Part shown: one piece after another, positions 1 through 9,245 of the stretch | How the letters are laid out: every line of letters starts with the position of its first letter | Position numbering within the stretch: the stretch's first letter is position 1 | From: Candidatus Symbiopectobacterium sp. 'North America' | Lineage (GTDB): Bacteria; Pseudomonadota; Gammaproteobacteria; Enterobacterales; Enterobacteriaceae | DNA length: 52,826 nt | NCBI RefSeq assembly: GCF_015762685.1 | Contig: NZ_PEHF01000032.1 | Location: 1 to 52,826, forward strand | Direction: 5' to 3' | Position numbers and translations under genes: made by a program | The notes under the pieces: model-generated | What the model saw: the letters and a program-made list of their open reading frames with translations, nothing else | The model's database searches: none | Told to the model about the DNA's origin: nothing

Positions 1-60
1 GATTTAAGCAAGCCCAACATCAATCGAAAATCAGTGTTGCAAAAATGGGGGTGACCATAG
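1..60. mobile_element. Terminus of a repeated mobile element inserted in dacB
   Basis: Bases 1-64 match the reverse complement of 52745-52808 with only two differences (positions 46 and 51), so the same sequence closes both ends of the window in opposite orientation. The dacB reading frame is recognisable up to its His-Asp-Lys at about 62-70 and then runs into this repeat. That is what an insertion-sequence end would look like. Only about 60 bases are visible and no transposase can be read, so the family cannot be named. The two copies differ, so they are separate elements, not one sequence counted twice. A contig ending inside a multicopy repeat would give the same picture. Confidence 0.6.
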
Positions 61-61
61 A

Positions 62-516
62 TTTGTCATGGCTGGCGAACACTGAGGTATCGATGATCAC
101 ATCACCGGCGATACTCTGTACGCCGCGTTTTTTCAATTCGGCGATCATATTACGGATCTGCTGGCGCTTCAGTGTAGAATCGCCACTGAAACGCACTACC
201 AAATTACCGTTCAATTTTCCGCCACTTACTGCACCATGACTTTCCAGTGTGGTCACGAAACGGTAATCTGGGCCTAGCTGTAGCAAAGCGGCTAACGCCG
301 TCAACACTTTCTGGGTACTGGCGGGTAATGCCATTTGTTCACTGTTGTAAGCCACTGCGGGACTACTGGCACCTATTTTCTGTGCCAAGAACGCCAAATT
401 AGCGCCATCCGGCAGGTATTGAATGTGATCGTTGATGCTTGCTGCGTGAGCCGGTAACCCAGAGCTCTGTAGCACAACCACGCAGGCAAGTCCGGAAAAG
501 TCGATAAAAAACGCAT
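62..516 (-). pseudogene. dacB: dacB, truncated D-alanyl-D-alanine carboxypeptidase (PBP4)
   Basis: N-terminal third of PBP4, the periplasmic carboxypeptidase/endopeptidase that trims peptidoglycan. About 140 residues match E. coli DacB, including the active-site motif Ser-Thr-Gln-Lys in PASTQK. The match stops at FASHDK, where the mobile-element terminus begins. The SxN and KTG motifs and the rest of the roughly 477-residue protein are missing from this window. The 5' end is also damaged: the natural ATG at 514-516 is one base out of frame with the body, and restoring one T in the T-runs at 496-499 or 506-511 would rebuild a normal signal peptide. A GTG at 481 opens the remaining frame. The gene is divergent from greA, as in E. 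coli. It is very unlikely to give active enzyme. Confidence 0.87.
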
Positions 517-632
517 AATATCAGCTTACAACAGGGTAACGTGGGGTCATACTACGGCGCAATGCGGTCTAAAGTAAACGATGATCCTTATGGAACTCTG
601 GGTGAAAATACATATCAAAATGTAAAATCGCT

Positions 633-661
633 CCTGACCTGAAACCTTGTTCCGGATCAGG
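633..661 (+). promoter_or_regulatory. Hairpin in greA leader, GraL-like attenuator
   Basis: CCTGACC (633-639) pairs with GGATCAGG (654-661) with one bulged A. The hairpin is followed by a U-rich stretch, TTACTTTTGTTT. In E. coli the greA leader holds a terminator that yields the small RNA GraL. Position and shape agree, but sequence conservation cannot be checked here. Confidence 0.4.
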
Positions 662-776
662 TTACTTTTGTTTATCGCCAGGGAGCGCTGGCATACCGAC
701 CGTCTGTCGCATCGTTCGTTGAAGCGTCAGGATGACGATAATGAACGTCTTACAAGTTTCTTAGAGGTTTGAAGAT

Positions 777-1253
777 ATGAAACAATTTCCGATGACATTG
801 CGTGGTGCAGAAAAACTACGTGAAGAGCTAGAATTCTTGAAAGGCACTCGCCGTCCGGAAATCATTGCGGCGATTGCTGAGGCTCGTGAACACGGTGATT
901 TGAAAGAGAACGCTGAGTACCATGCGGCACGTGAACAGCAGGGTTTTTGCGAAGGCCGCATTCAGGAAATCGAAGCCAAGTTGTCCAATGCGCAAGTGAT
1001 TGATGTGACAAAGATGCCAGACAGTGGGCGCGTCATTTTTGGTGCAACGGTGTCCGTGATGAACCTGGACACAGAAGAAGAACAGACCTATCGCATCGTG
1101 GGTGATGATGAAGCGAATTTCAAACAAAACCTGATTTCTGTGAATTCGCCGATTGCCCGTGGGCTGATTGGCAAAGAGCAGGATGATGTCGTGACCATCA
1201 GAACGCCCGGTGGTCTGGTCGAGTATGAGATCCTGAAGGTCCAATATCTGTAA
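777..1253 (+). CDS. greA: Transcription elongation factor GreA
   Basis: 158 residues, the normal length, nearly identical to E. coli GreA. It binds the secondary channel of RNA polymerase and stimulates cleavage of back-tracked RNA. The N-terminal coiled coil (about residues 1-75) contains the Asp-Leu-Lys-Glu-Asn-Ala tip segment that reaches the active site; the C-terminal FKBP-like domain follows. The start is the ATG after an AGAGG ribosome site. It is divergent from the broken dacB, separated by a 260-base leader, and followed by a perfect palindromic terminator shared with yhbY. No sign of damage. Confidence 0.98.
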   Translation: MKQFPMTLRGAEKLREELEFLKGTRRPEIIAAIAEAREHGDLKENAEYHAAREQQGFCEGRIQEIEAKLSNAQVIDVTKMPDSGRVIFGATVSVMNLDTEEEQTYRIVGDDEANFKQNLISVNSPIARGLIGKEQDDVVTIRTPGGLVEYEILKVQYL

Positions 1254-1291
1254 TTTCGCCGATTAAATCGGCAAATTGTGTAAAGAAAAGC

Positions 1292-1313
1292 AAAAGGCCG
1301 CATGCGGCCTTTT
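1292..1313. terminator. Bidirectional terminator between greA and yhbY
   Basis: A perfect 22-base palindrome with 9-bp arms around CATG, A4 on one side and T4 on the other. It lies between the convergent greA and yhbY genes and can stop transcription from either. Confidence 0.85.
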
Positions 1314-1371
1314 CTCTAACGAACGGGCATGGCACCTTTTCGTTAAATGTGAAACACGGTGATATAATTGG

Positions 1372-1665
1372 TTACTTGGGTAACACAATTTTACGTTCTT
1401 TCGACGGGCGATACAGAACCAGCGTATGGCCGATAACCTGAACGTTGCAGGCTCCGGTTTCACGGATAATGGCTTCAACAATCAATGCCTTAGTATCCCG
1501 ATCTTCAGTTGCAATTTTAACTTTGATCAGCTCATGATGTTCTAGCGATTGTTCAATTTCGGCCAGAACACCTTCGGTAAGGCCATTGTTACCCAGCATA
1601 ACCACTGGTTTTAGCGGGTGAGCCAAGCCTTTCAGGTGCTGTTTTTGTTTGTTGCTTAGATTCAT
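1372..1665 (-). CDS. yhbY: Ribosome assembly RNA-binding protein YhbY
   Basis: 97 residues with the CRS1-YhbY RNA-binding fold. The Gly-Asn-Asn-Gly-Leu-Thr segment near residue 25 corresponds to the GxxG-like RNA-binding loop. It associates with pre-50S particles in E. coli. Length and sequence match E. coli YhbY along the whole chain. It lies divergent from rlmE, another 50S maturation factor, which is the normal arrangement. Confidence 0.95.
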   Translation of the reverse strand: MNLSNKQKQHLKGLAHPLKPVVMLGNNGLTEGVLAEIEQSLEHHELIKVKIATEDRDTKALIVEAIIRETGACNVQVIGHTLVLYRPSKERKIVLPK

Positions 1666-1814
1666 GTGTCTTTTTTACTTAGGTTGGGATTGAAAACGGG
1701 TCATTCTACCGCCATCTCACCATTATAACCAATTTGGTGACGTTGATGGGCCGATCTTTAGCGGCGTCGTTGAGCAATACCGGTTGTAAATGGCACGTTG
1801 ATGTTTGATGGCGA

Positions 1815-1850
1815 GTGGGTTGTACATGACAAGTTGGTTGTACATAACAA
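1815..1850 (+). repeat. Two 18-bp direct repeats upstream of rlmE
   Basis: Units 1815-1832 and 1833-1850 differ at two of 18 positions and both contain TTGTACAT. They sit just upstream of the rlmE ribosome site. They could be an operator or a local duplication; nothing shows which. Confidence 0.5.
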
Positions 1851-1865
1851 AAAGTTGGAAAGCCG

Positions 1866-2495
1866 ATGGCAAATAAAAAGCGTTCTGCAAGCTCCAGTCG
1901 CTGGTTGCAGGAACACTTTAGCGATAAATATGTACAGCAGGCGCAGAAAAAAGGGCTACGCTCCCGTGCTTGGTTTAAACTGGATGAAATACAGCGTACT
2001 GACAAACTTTTTAAACCGGGCATGACTGTGGTGGATCTGGGCGCTGCGCCTGGTGGATGGTCTCAATACGTGGTGACGCAAATCGGCAATGCGGGCAGGA
2101 TCATCGCGTGCGATATCTTACCAATGGATCCCATCGTTGGTGTCGATTTTCTTCAAGGCGATTTTCGTGATGAATTAGTGCTTAGCGCCTTGATGGAGCA
2201 GGTAGGGGATAATAAAGTTCAGGTTGTGATGTCAGACATGGCACCCAACATGAGCGGGACCCCCGCCGTGGATATTCCAAGAGCCATGTATCTGGTTGAG
2301 TTGGCCTTGGAAATGTGTCGGGATGTTCTGGCACCGGGCGGAAGTTTTCTGGTGAAGGTCTTTCAGGGAGATGGCTTTGATGAATACCTGCGACAAATTC
2401 GCTCTCTGTTCACAACAGTGAAGATTCGTAAGCCTTATGCTTCGCGTGCTCGTTCTCGTGAAGTGTACATTGTAGCGACAGGGCGTAAACTGTAG
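1866..2495 (+). CDS. rlmE: 23S rRNA 2'-O-methyltransferase RlmE (FtsJ/RrmJ)
   Basis: 209 residues, the same length as E. coli RlmE, which methylates the 2'-OH of U2552 in the 23S A-loop using S-adenosylmethionine. The SAM-binding glycine motif [10 protein letters not shown] is at about residues 57-66. The catalytic Lys-Asp-Lys set is present: Lys38 in AWFKLDE, Asp in MSDMAP (about 124) and Lys in LVKVFQG (about 164). The ATG at 1866 follows AAAGTTGGAAAG. It precedes ftsH by 47 bases and the two form the usual rlmE-ftsH heat-shock operon. Confidence 0.98.
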   Translation: MANKKRSASSSRWLQEHFSDKYVQQAQKKGLRSRAWFKLDEIQRTDKLFKPGMTVVDLGAAPGGWSQYVVTQIGNAGRIIACDILPMDPIVGVDFLQGDFRDELVLSALMEQVGDNKVQVVMSDMAPNMSGTPAVDIPRAMYLVELALEMCRDVLAPGGSFLVKVFQGDGFDEYLRQIRSLFTTVKIRKPYASRARSREVYIVATGRKL

Positions 2496-2542
2496 TACCC
2501 TAACGCTGTTTTTTAACACAGTTGTAATATGAGGTTAATCCA

Positions 2543-4435
2543 TTGAGTGACATGGCTAAAAACCTGATTCTCTGGCTCGTCATCGCAGTGGTGCTGATGT
2601 CCGTATTCCAGAGCTTTGGGCCCAGCGAGTCAAATGGCCGCCGGGTGGACTATTCTACCTTCTTGACAGAGGTGAATCAGGAGCAGGTCCGTGAAACACG
2701 TATTAACGGGCGTGAGATTAACGTTACAAGAAAAGATGGCAACCGCTACACCACCTTCATTCCTGTTAACGATCCCAAGCTACTGGATAACCTGCTGACC
2801 AAGAATGTGAAAGTGGTTGGTGAACCGCCGGAAGAGCCGAGCCTGCTGGCATCGATCTTTATCTCCTGGTTCCCGATGCTGTTGCTGATTGGCGTCTGGA
2901 TTTTCTTCATGCGTCAGATGCAAGGCGGTGGCGGTAAAGGCGCCATGTCCTTTGGCAAAAGCAAAGCGCGCATGCTGACCGAAGATCAAATTAAAACCAC
3001 GTTTGCTGACGTCGCTGGCTGTGATGAAGCCAAAGAAGAAGTGAGCGAACTGGTGGAATACCTGCGCGAGCCAAGCCGCTTCCAGAAACTGGGCGGTAAA
3101 ATTCCGAAAGGCATCCTGATGGTAGGGCCGCCGGGAACAGGTAAAACCCTGCTTGCCAAGGCGATTGCCGGCGAAGCGAAGGTGCCATTCTTCACTATTT
3201 CAGGTTCTGACTTTGTTGAAATGTTCGTGGGTGTCGGTGCATCTCGTGTGCGTGACATGTTCGAGCAGACGAAAAAAGCAGCGCCTTGTATCATCTTCAT
3301 TGATGAAATCGATGCCGTCGGTCGCCAACGTGGTGCGGGTCTGGGCGGTGGTCATGATGAACGTGAACAAACCTTGAACCAGATGCTGGTTGAGATGGAT
3401 GGTTTTGAAGGCAACGAAGGCATTATCGTGATTGCCGCAACCAACCGTCCTGACGTGCTTGACCCTGCATTGCTGCGTCCGGGCCGTTTTGACCGTCAGG
3501 TGGTGGTTGGCCTGCCGGATGTTCGTGGCCGTGAGCAGATCCTAAAAGTGCACATGCGTCGCGTTCCCTTGGCGACGGATATGGATGCCTCGGTGATTGC
3601 GCGCGGTACGCCAGGCTTCTCCGGTGCCGATCTGGCAAACCTGGTGAACGAAGCGGCCCTGTTCGCTGCACGCGGTAACAAACGCGTGGTCTCCATGGTG
3701 GAGTTCGAGAAAGCCAAAGACAAGATCATGATGGGTGCAGAACGCCGCTCTATGGTCATGACGGAAGCGCAGAAAGAGTCTACTGCGTATCACGAAGCAG
3801 GCCATGCGATTATTGGTCGTCTGTTGCCGGAGCACGATCCGGTGCACAAAGTCACCATTATTCCGCGCGGTCGTGCGCTGGGTGTGACCTTCTTCTTGCC
3901 GGAAGGCGACGCGATCAGCGCCAGCCGTCAGAAGCTGGAGAGCCAAATTTCTACGCTGTACGGTGGTCGTCTGGCGGAAGAGATTATATATGGTGCAGAA
4001 AAGGTATCTACTGGTGCCTCGAACGACATCAAAGTGGCAACGTCTATTGCGCGTAACATGGTAACGCAGTGGGGCTTCTCAGAAAAACTGGGGCCGTTGC
4101 TGTACGCAGAAGAAGATGGCGAAGTGTTTCTGGGCCGTTCTGTTGCCAAGGCCAAACACATGTCTGACGAAACGGCACGCATTATCGATCAGGAAGTCAA
4201 ATCACTGATTGAGCGTAACTATGTGCGGGCGCGTGAACTGTTGATGGCGAATATGGATGTGCTGCATTCGATGAAGGATGCGCTGATGAAGTATGAAACT
4301 ATCGATGCGCCGCAAATTGATGATTTGATGTCACGCCGTGACGTGCGCCCGCCAGCGGGATGGGAAAGTGCACCGGTCAGCAACAATGAACCGGGCAACG
4401 GTGGCGGTACGCCGACCGCAGCACAGCTAAGCTGA
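2543..4435 (+). CDS. ftsH: ATP-dependent zinc metalloprotease FtsH
   Basis: Inner-membrane AAA+ protease that degrades LpxC, sigma-32 and misassembled membrane proteins. The chain shows a first transmembrane segment (about 8-25), a periplasmic domain, a second membrane segment (about 100-120), Walker A GPPGTGKT, Walker B IIFIDEID, the second region of homology, and the zinc motif HEAGH. The TTG at 2543 (MSDMAKN) has a GAGG eight bases upstream; the ATG at 2552 would give the shorter form known in E. coli. At 630 residues it lacks part of the poorly conserved C-terminal tail of the 644-residue E. coli protein. Intact. Confidence 0.98.
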   Translation: MSDMAKNLILWLVIAVVLMSVFQSFGPSESNGRRVDYSTFLTEVNQEQVRETRINGREINVTRKDGNRYTTFIPVNDPKLLDNLLTKNVKVVGEPPEEPSLLASIFISWFPMLLLIGVWIFFMRQMQGGGGKGAMSFGKSKARMLTEDQIKTTFADVAGCDEAKEEVSELVEYLREPSRFQKLGGKIPKGILMVGPPGTGKTLLAKAIAGEAKVPFFTISGSDFVEMFVGVGASRVRDMFEQTKKAAPCIIFIDEIDAVGRQRGAGLGGGHDEREQTLNQMLVEMDGFEGNEGIIVIAATNRPDVLDPALLRPGRFDRQVVVGLPDVRGREQILKVHMRRVPLATDMDASVIARGTPGFSGADLANLVNEAALFAARGNKRVVSMVEFEKAKDKIMMGAERRSMVMTEAQKESTAYHEAGHAIIGRLLPEHDPVHKVTIIPRGRALGVTFFLPEGDAISASRQKLESQISTLYGGRLAEEIIYGAEKVSTGASNDIKVATSIARNMVTQWGFSEKLGPLLYAEEDGEVFLGRSVAKAKHMSDETARIIDQEVKSLIERNYVRARELLMANMDVLHSMKDALMKYETIDAPQIDDLMSRRDVRPPAGWESAPVSNNEPGNGGGTPTAAQLS

Positions 4436-4525
4436 TAAGCGAGAAGTGCAGCCCACAGCGTGCACGGTTATAACACGTTATGTGATAGTGTTGTCCGGTC
4501 ATAGCGCTGTTGACCCCCCTCTTTT

Positions 4526-4550
4526 AAAACCCCGACTTGCCGGGGTTTTT
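4526..4550 (+). terminator. Terminator after ftsH
   Basis: Stem AAAACCCCG/CCGGGGTTTT with a short loop and a T-run at 4546-4550. It separates the rlmE-ftsH unit from folP. Confidence 0.85.
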
Positions 4551-4586
4551 CTTTATTGATAAACCGGTTGTTAAAGGAAGAAGGTG

Positions 4587-5420
4587 ATGAAACTAATTGC
4601 CCGTGATGCCATTTTGGATCTCACTCATCCTCAAGTGATGGGGATTCTCAACGTTACGCCGGATTCATTTTCCGACGGCGGAAAATACACCGCTCTCGAT
4701 GAAGCCATCCGCCATGCGCAAGAGATGGTCAACGTGGGGGCAACGCTGATTGATATCGGCGGCGAATCTACCCGTCCCGGTGCAGCCGACGTTAGTGTAC
4801 AGGAAGAGCTTGATCGCGTTATCCCAGTGGTTGAAGCCTTGGCGGCGCGCTTTGATGCCTGGCTCTCGATTGACACGTCCAAGCCCGAGGTGATTAGCGC
4901 AGCGGCGCAGGCTGGTGCGCATCTGATTAACGATATTCGTTCATTGCAGGAACTGGGCGCACTGGAAGCCGCAGCGGCAAACGGGCTACCGATTTGCCTG
5001 ATGCATATGCAAGGCCAGCCGAAAACCATGCAGCATAACCCGCACTATGACGATGTGGTGGCCGAGGTAAACGCCTACTTCCAACAGCAGATCGCACGGT
5101 GTGCCGAGGTTGGCATTGAAAAAGATCGCATGCTGCTGGATCCCGGATTCGGTTTCGGTAAGAATTTATCGCATAATTATCGCCTTCTGGCGCATTTGCA
5201 GGAGTTGCATCATTTTGGTTTACCGCTGCTGGTCGGGATGTCGAGAAAATCCATGGTGGGACAACTGCTTAATGTTCCTCCGCTCCAGCGCGTACATGGT
5301 AGTGTCGCCTGTGCGGTCATTGCTGCCATGCAGGGCGCGCATATTATTCGCGTACACGATGTAAAAGCGACGGTTGACGCGATGCGAGTTGTCGAAGCCA
5401 CGTTGGCAGAGAAGGAATAA
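4587..5420 (+). CDS. folP: Dihydropteroate synthase FolP
   Basis: Condenses p-aminobenzoate with dihydropterin pyrophosphate in folate synthesis; the sulfonamide target. The pterin-binding TIM barrel shows the signatures GILNVTPDSFSDGG (about 18-31) and GGESTRPGA (about 57-65). The ATG at 4587 gives the E. coli-like start MKLIARD; the GTG just before it is a less likely start. It lies six bases upstream of glmM, the conserved folP-glmM pair. Confidence 0.97.
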   Translation: MKLIARDAILDLTHPQVMGILNVTPDSFSDGGKYTALDEAIRHAQEMVNVGATLIDIGGESTRPGAADVSVQEELDRVIPVVEALAARFDAWLSIDTSKPEVISAAAQAGAHLINDIRSLQELGALEAAAANGLPICLMHMQGQPKTMQHNPHYDDVVAEVNAYFQQQIARCAEVGIEKDRMLLDPGFGFGKNLSHNYRLLAHLQELHHFGLPLLVGMSRKSMVGQLLNVPPLQRVHGSVACAVIAAMQGAHIIRVHDVKATVDAMRVVEATLAEKE

Positions 5421-5426
5421 TAACGA

Positions 5427-6764
5427 ATGAGTAACCGCAAATATTTTGGTACGGATGGTGTACGTGGCAAAGTGGGCGAGAAGCCCATCACCCCAGATTT
5501 CGTGTTAAAACTTGGTTGGGCTGCCGGTAAGGTGCTGGCGAGCCACGGATCGCGCAAAATCATTATCGGCAAAGACACTCGCATTTCTGGCTATATGCTG
5601 GAATCCGCGCTGGAAGCCGGGCTTGCCGCCGCTGGGTTATCGGCTTCATTTACTGGCCCGATGCCGACACCTGCCGTGGCGTATCTGACGCGCACTTTCC
5701 GTGCTGAAGCGGGCATTGTTATCTCTGCATCACACAATCCCTACTACGACAATGGCATCAAATTTTTCTCTATCGATGGCACCAAGCTGCCGGATGACGT
5801 GGAAGAGGCTATCGAAGCGGAGCTGTATAAACCGCTGACCTGCGTAGAATCCGCTGAGTTGGGCAAAGCGAATCGCATTGTGGATGCTGCCGGGCGCTAC
5901 ATTGAGTTTTGTAAGAGCACGTTCCCGAATGAACTGAGCCTGAGTGGGTTAAAAATTGTGGTGGATTGCGCCAACGGCGCGACCTACCACATCGCTCCGA
6001 GCGTGTTGCGTGAACTGGGAGCAAAAGTGATTTCCATTGGCTGTGAGCCAGACGGCATGAATATCAACGAATCCTGCGGTGCAACAGATGTGCGTCAGCT
6101 TCAATCCCGCGTGTTGGCGGAAAAGGCGGACGTTGGTCTGGCGTTTGATGGCGACGGCGATCGGTTGATCATGGTGGATCACGAAGGCAATAAGGTCGAT
6201 GGCGATCAGATCCTCTATATCATTGCGCGTGAAGGGTTGCGCCAAGCGCAGCTGCGCGGCGGTGCGGTGGGTACACTGATGAGCAACATGGGCCTGGAAC
6301 TGGCATTGAAGCAACTGGGTATTCCGTTTGCTCGCGCTAAAGTGGGCGACCGTTATGTGCTGGAAAAAATGCAGGAGAAGGGCTGGCGCATCGGCGCAGA
6401 GAACTCCGGGCATGTCATTCTGCTGGATAAAACCACCACGGGTGACGGCATCATTGCTGGCCTTCAGGTGCTGACGGCGATGGTGCGCAACCATATGTCG
6501 CTGCACGATCTCTGTAGCGGCATGAAATTGTTCCCGCAGGTGTTGGTCAACGTGCGCTTCACCGGCAGCAGCGATCCGCTGGAAAGCGACGCCGTGAAAA
6601 ACGTGGTGGCAGAGGTGGAGAAAACGCTGGCGGGACGAGGTCGCGTACTGTTGCGTAAGTCTGGTACAGAGCCTTTGATTCGCGTTATGGTCGAAGGGGA
6701 AGATGAAGCTCTGGTTGTCAGCCTTGCCAATCAGATTGCGGATATTGTGAAGGCTGCGCATTAA
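5427..6764 (+). CDS. glmM: Phosphoglucosamine mutase GlmM
   Basis: 445 residues, normal length. Interconverts glucosamine 6-phosphate and glucosamine 1-phosphate for UDP-N-acetylglucosamine. The phosphoserine motif [16 protein letters not shown] carries the catalytic Ser at about 102. The metal-binding DGDGDR is near residue 241-246, and [14 protein letters not shown] near the C-terminus binds the phosphate. Co-transcribed with folP. Intact, as expected for an essential gene. Confidence 0.98.
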   Translation: MSNRKYFGTDGVRGKVGEKPITPDFVLKLGWAAGKVLASHGSRKIIIGKDTRISGYMLESALEAGLAAAGLSASFTGPMPTPAVAYLTRTFRAEAGIVISASHNPYYDNGIKFFSIDGTKLPDDVEEAIEAELYKPLTCVESAELGKANRIVDAAGRYIEFCKSTFPNELSLSGLKIVVDCANGATYHIAPSVLRELGAKVISIGCEPDGMNINESCGATDVRQLQSRVLAEKADVGLAFDGDGDRLIMVDHEGNKVDGDQILYIIAREGLRQAQLRGGAVGTLMSNMGLELALKQLGIPFARAKVGDRYVLEKMQEKGWRIGAENSGHVILLDKTTTGDGIIAGLQVLTAMVRNHMSLHDLCSGMKLFPQVLVNVRFTGSSDPLESDAVKNVVAEVEKTLAGRGRVLLRKSGTEPLIRVMVEGEDEALVVSLANQIADIVKAAH

Positions 6765-6875
6765 TTTCTCGGGTATCGGGCTGTCTTTGTGGTCTGTAAC
6801 GGATACAGCCTCTGTACCCATTGAGGGGTTTAGCCGTTTTTTTTCCGCAATCGCATTGATCTTTCTAAAATACAC

Positions 6876-6904
6876 TTGCGTCGCCCAGTGGGTTTAGTTA
6901 GTAT
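6876..6904 (+). promoter_or_regulatory. Probable secG promoter
   Basis: TTGCGT at 6876-6881 and TAGTAT at 6899-6904 with a 17-base spacer, in the glmM-secG gap about 110 bases before the secG ATG. Confidence 0.5.
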
Positions 6905-7016
6905 TCAGATCCGCTCTACCGGGGACAAATCCTGTCCGCTAAGCGAGATGTGTGCGGTTTGCCGCGAGAATTTAGCCTCCTCATCTGATGATAGGGAAAC
7001 AGTTACGGGTACTATC

Positions 7017-7352
7017 ATGTACGAAGCTCTTTTAGTCATTTTCCTGTTTGTTGCATTAGGCCTGGTAGGTCTGATCATGCTGCAACAAGGTAAAGGTGCT
7101 AATATGGGTGCCTCGTTCGGAGCTGGGGCTTCTGCGACGCTGTTCGGTTCGAGCGGTTCCGGTAACTTTATGACACGTATGACCGCTGCATTGGCGACGT
7201 TGTTTTTCGTCCTCAGCCTGGTCTTAGGGAACATTAGTTCACATCAAAGCAAGGGCGGCAGTGAATGGGATAATCTGGGCCAACCTGCTCAGGTTGAACA
7301 GCCTGCTACGCTAGCAGCACCGGCTGCACCTGCGAGTGACATTCCCAAGTAA
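7017..7352 (+). CDS. secG: Preprotein translocase subunit SecG
   Basis: 111-residue inner-membrane subunit of the SecYEG channel. Two hydrophobic segments (about 2-20 and 55-73) flank a Gly/Ser-rich loop with the conserved LMLQQGKGANMGASFG. The ATG at 7017 gives the standard start MYEALL; the open frame runs further upstream but has no family similarity there. The C-terminus is Ala/Pro rich as usual. It is followed by the leucine tRNA, the same secG-leuU order as E. coli. Confidence 0.97.
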   Translation: MYEALLVIFLFVALGLVGLIMLQQGKGANMGASFGAGASATLFGSSGSGNFMTRMTAALATLFFVLSLVLGNISSHQSKGGSEWDNLGQPAQVEQPATLAAPAAPASDIPK

Positions 7353-7368
7353 TTGAAAGATTTCGGAT

Positions 7369-7455
7369 GCCGAGGTGGTGGAATTGGTAGACACGCTACC
7401 TTGAGGTGGTAGCGCCCGATTGGGCTTACGGGTTCAAGTCCCGTCCTCGGTACCA
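7369..7455 (+). tRNA. leuU: tRNA-Leu (anticodon GAG)
   Basis: 87 bases beginning GCCGAGG and ending CCTCGGTACCA, so the acceptor stem pairs and CCA is encoded. The anticodon stem CTACC/GGTAG encloses the loop TTGAGGT, with GAG at 7403-7405. The long variable arm typical of leucine tRNA and the TTCAAGTCC T-loop are present. It is leuU by anticodon and by position after secG. Confidence 0.97.
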
Positions 7456-7466
7456 ATAATAAGAAA

Positions 7467-7490
7467 AGACGTCGATTGACGCCTTTTTTT
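7467..7490 (+). terminator. Terminator after tRNA-Leu
   Basis: AGACGTC pairs with GACGCCT (one A-C mismatch) around GATT, followed by seven T. It ends the secG-leuU transcript and marks the left edge of the accessory block. Confidence 0.75.
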
Positions 7491-7573
7491 ATCTCTATTT
7501 TGCGCATAGCAGGCTTTCCCTTCCTTTTCCCTCCGCGTTGCCCTGATGCCCCTTAGACACCAGGGTGGCTACC

Positions 7574-9139
7574 TTAGAATGCTTGCAGCGTACTGATTTT
7601 ACCCTGTTGCCATTGACTTTCCGATTGGCGCAGCGCATTGCTGATGTCCACCAGTTTATCGGAGGGCAGCATTTTGGGCAGCAGGTCCAACCCAACGCTG
7701 GAGATAATCTGCCCGTAGGTGTTACGCAGTTCCGCATAGGCGAGATCCTGACGTAAATCGGCGTTTAACGCATTCAGCTCCCCTTGAATCAGCTGCAACT
7801 CCCCGATGCTGTGAGCCTGATAGCGGTTTCTCAACTGCTGGGCAATTTGACTATCCAAATCACGCAGTTCTGCGCTGGTTTTATACTGACGCAGCGATTC
7901 GTTATAGTTGGCACGTGCCACATATAACTGCGCCATGATGGCCAGCGACATGGCTTGAAGCTGGATCTCTGCTACCTGCTCGTTGGCTTGAGCGGTTTTG
8001 CGTGCCGCAGGGCCGGACATCAGATTGAACAGGTTCCAGGTGGCTTTGACGCCGACATCGGCCCAACTGTTGTTCACCAGGAAAGAGTTGCTGTCGTAAT
8101 GCCCCCCTACACTCAGCTCAATACCCGGTAGCATACGTAACAGCGCCTTACGGGTTTCAGCCGCGTGAATACGGACCTGATAATCTTGTTCCCGCAGCGC
8201 TGGTCGGCTGACCAGCGCTGCTTCTTCGAGGGTTTTGGGGTCTACGTTCAACTGTGGAACAATTTGCTCGCTGCTGCTCGGCAGTGCTAATTTGAACGGG
8301 GTATCCAGCGGCAGGTTCATCAAGGTGGCAAGTTCTGTTTTGGCCAATGACAGTGCCCGGCGCTGTTCTTCCAACTGGCGGGTGGCATCGATCAACGCCC
8401 GATGATAGCTTAATGCTTCAACAGGATCACCGACCTGTTGTTGCGTCATGAGCTCGCTGGCATCACGCGCTTGATTTACCTGTGCGATCAGCTCATCAAT
8501 TTGTCCCAATAAACGCTCAGCCGCGACCGCACGCCAATAGGCAGAACGCACATCTTGCAAAATGGTATGTACCACCTTGCGCTTGCGTTCTTCCGCAATC
8601 CAGCGCTGATAGGATTTCTGTTTGGCGCTGACGTAGCTGACGCCGAAATCGAGCACGTTCCATACCATGGTGAGATCGGCAACGTCGCGATCTTGTGAGG
8701 TTGAATAAGGTACCGTCGTGGAGCCGTTGTTAATGCTACGGCTGCTGGATGCGCTGACATTATTGCGCCCCACGTAGCCTGCTGAGGCCGCCAGCTTTGG
8801 CAGCATGTCATAACGCGCCAGCTCCAGTTGCTGTTGAGCCAGAGCGTTCTCCATTACCTTTAAACGTGATTCAAGGTTGTATTTCAGGGCGCGCGCCATG
8901 GCGTCATACAAGCCAATCGGTGCGGTGACAGGTTCTTGCTGGCTGAACATTGCCACCCGATCCTGCTGGCTGCGCTATGTGCTTTCCGATCTGGTAATGG
9001 GGTCGCTGGTGACGGCGCAACCACTGAGTGCGATTACCAATGTACTGAGGCTAAAAAGTTTTCGTCCCTTTTCCCCTATTTCACCCCTGCCCAAGGTTGT
9101 TAGTGCCGACAACCGGCTTGCCACAAACATGTTCGTCAT
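7574..9139 (-). pseudogene. TolC-family outer-membrane channel lipoprotein with in-frame amber
   Basis: About 520 codons. The start at 9137-9139 follows AGAAGG and opens a lipoprotein signal ending LSGC (Cys near residue 41). Codon 55 is TAG (8975-8977) in the same frame; beyond it the frame stays open to 7574. The body shows the paired long coiled-coil pattern of the OEP/TolC family, with conserved segments such as the Asn-Arg-Tyr-Gln-Ala near the end of the second helical repeat. TolC proteins form the outer-membrane conduit for type I and RND-type export. As last gene of the export locus it would serve the adhesin and adaptors upstream. The amber codon is one base from CAG. A GTG at 8956 could restart translation but would lack the signal, so I call it a pseudogene unless amber is suppressed. 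Confidence 0.8.
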
Positions 9140-9245
9140 AACGTTAGCGCCTTCTGCTGTAGACTTATTGTTATCCCTGTTGCTGACCCCTATCGGACAA
9201 TGCCTGCTCAATGGCTGACAAGCGTTGTCCTTCAGCATCTCCAAT

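Noticed and set aside
5949..6875. 308-codon minus-strand frame over glmM
   Set aside because: Shadow of glmM in an antisense frame; no family features.
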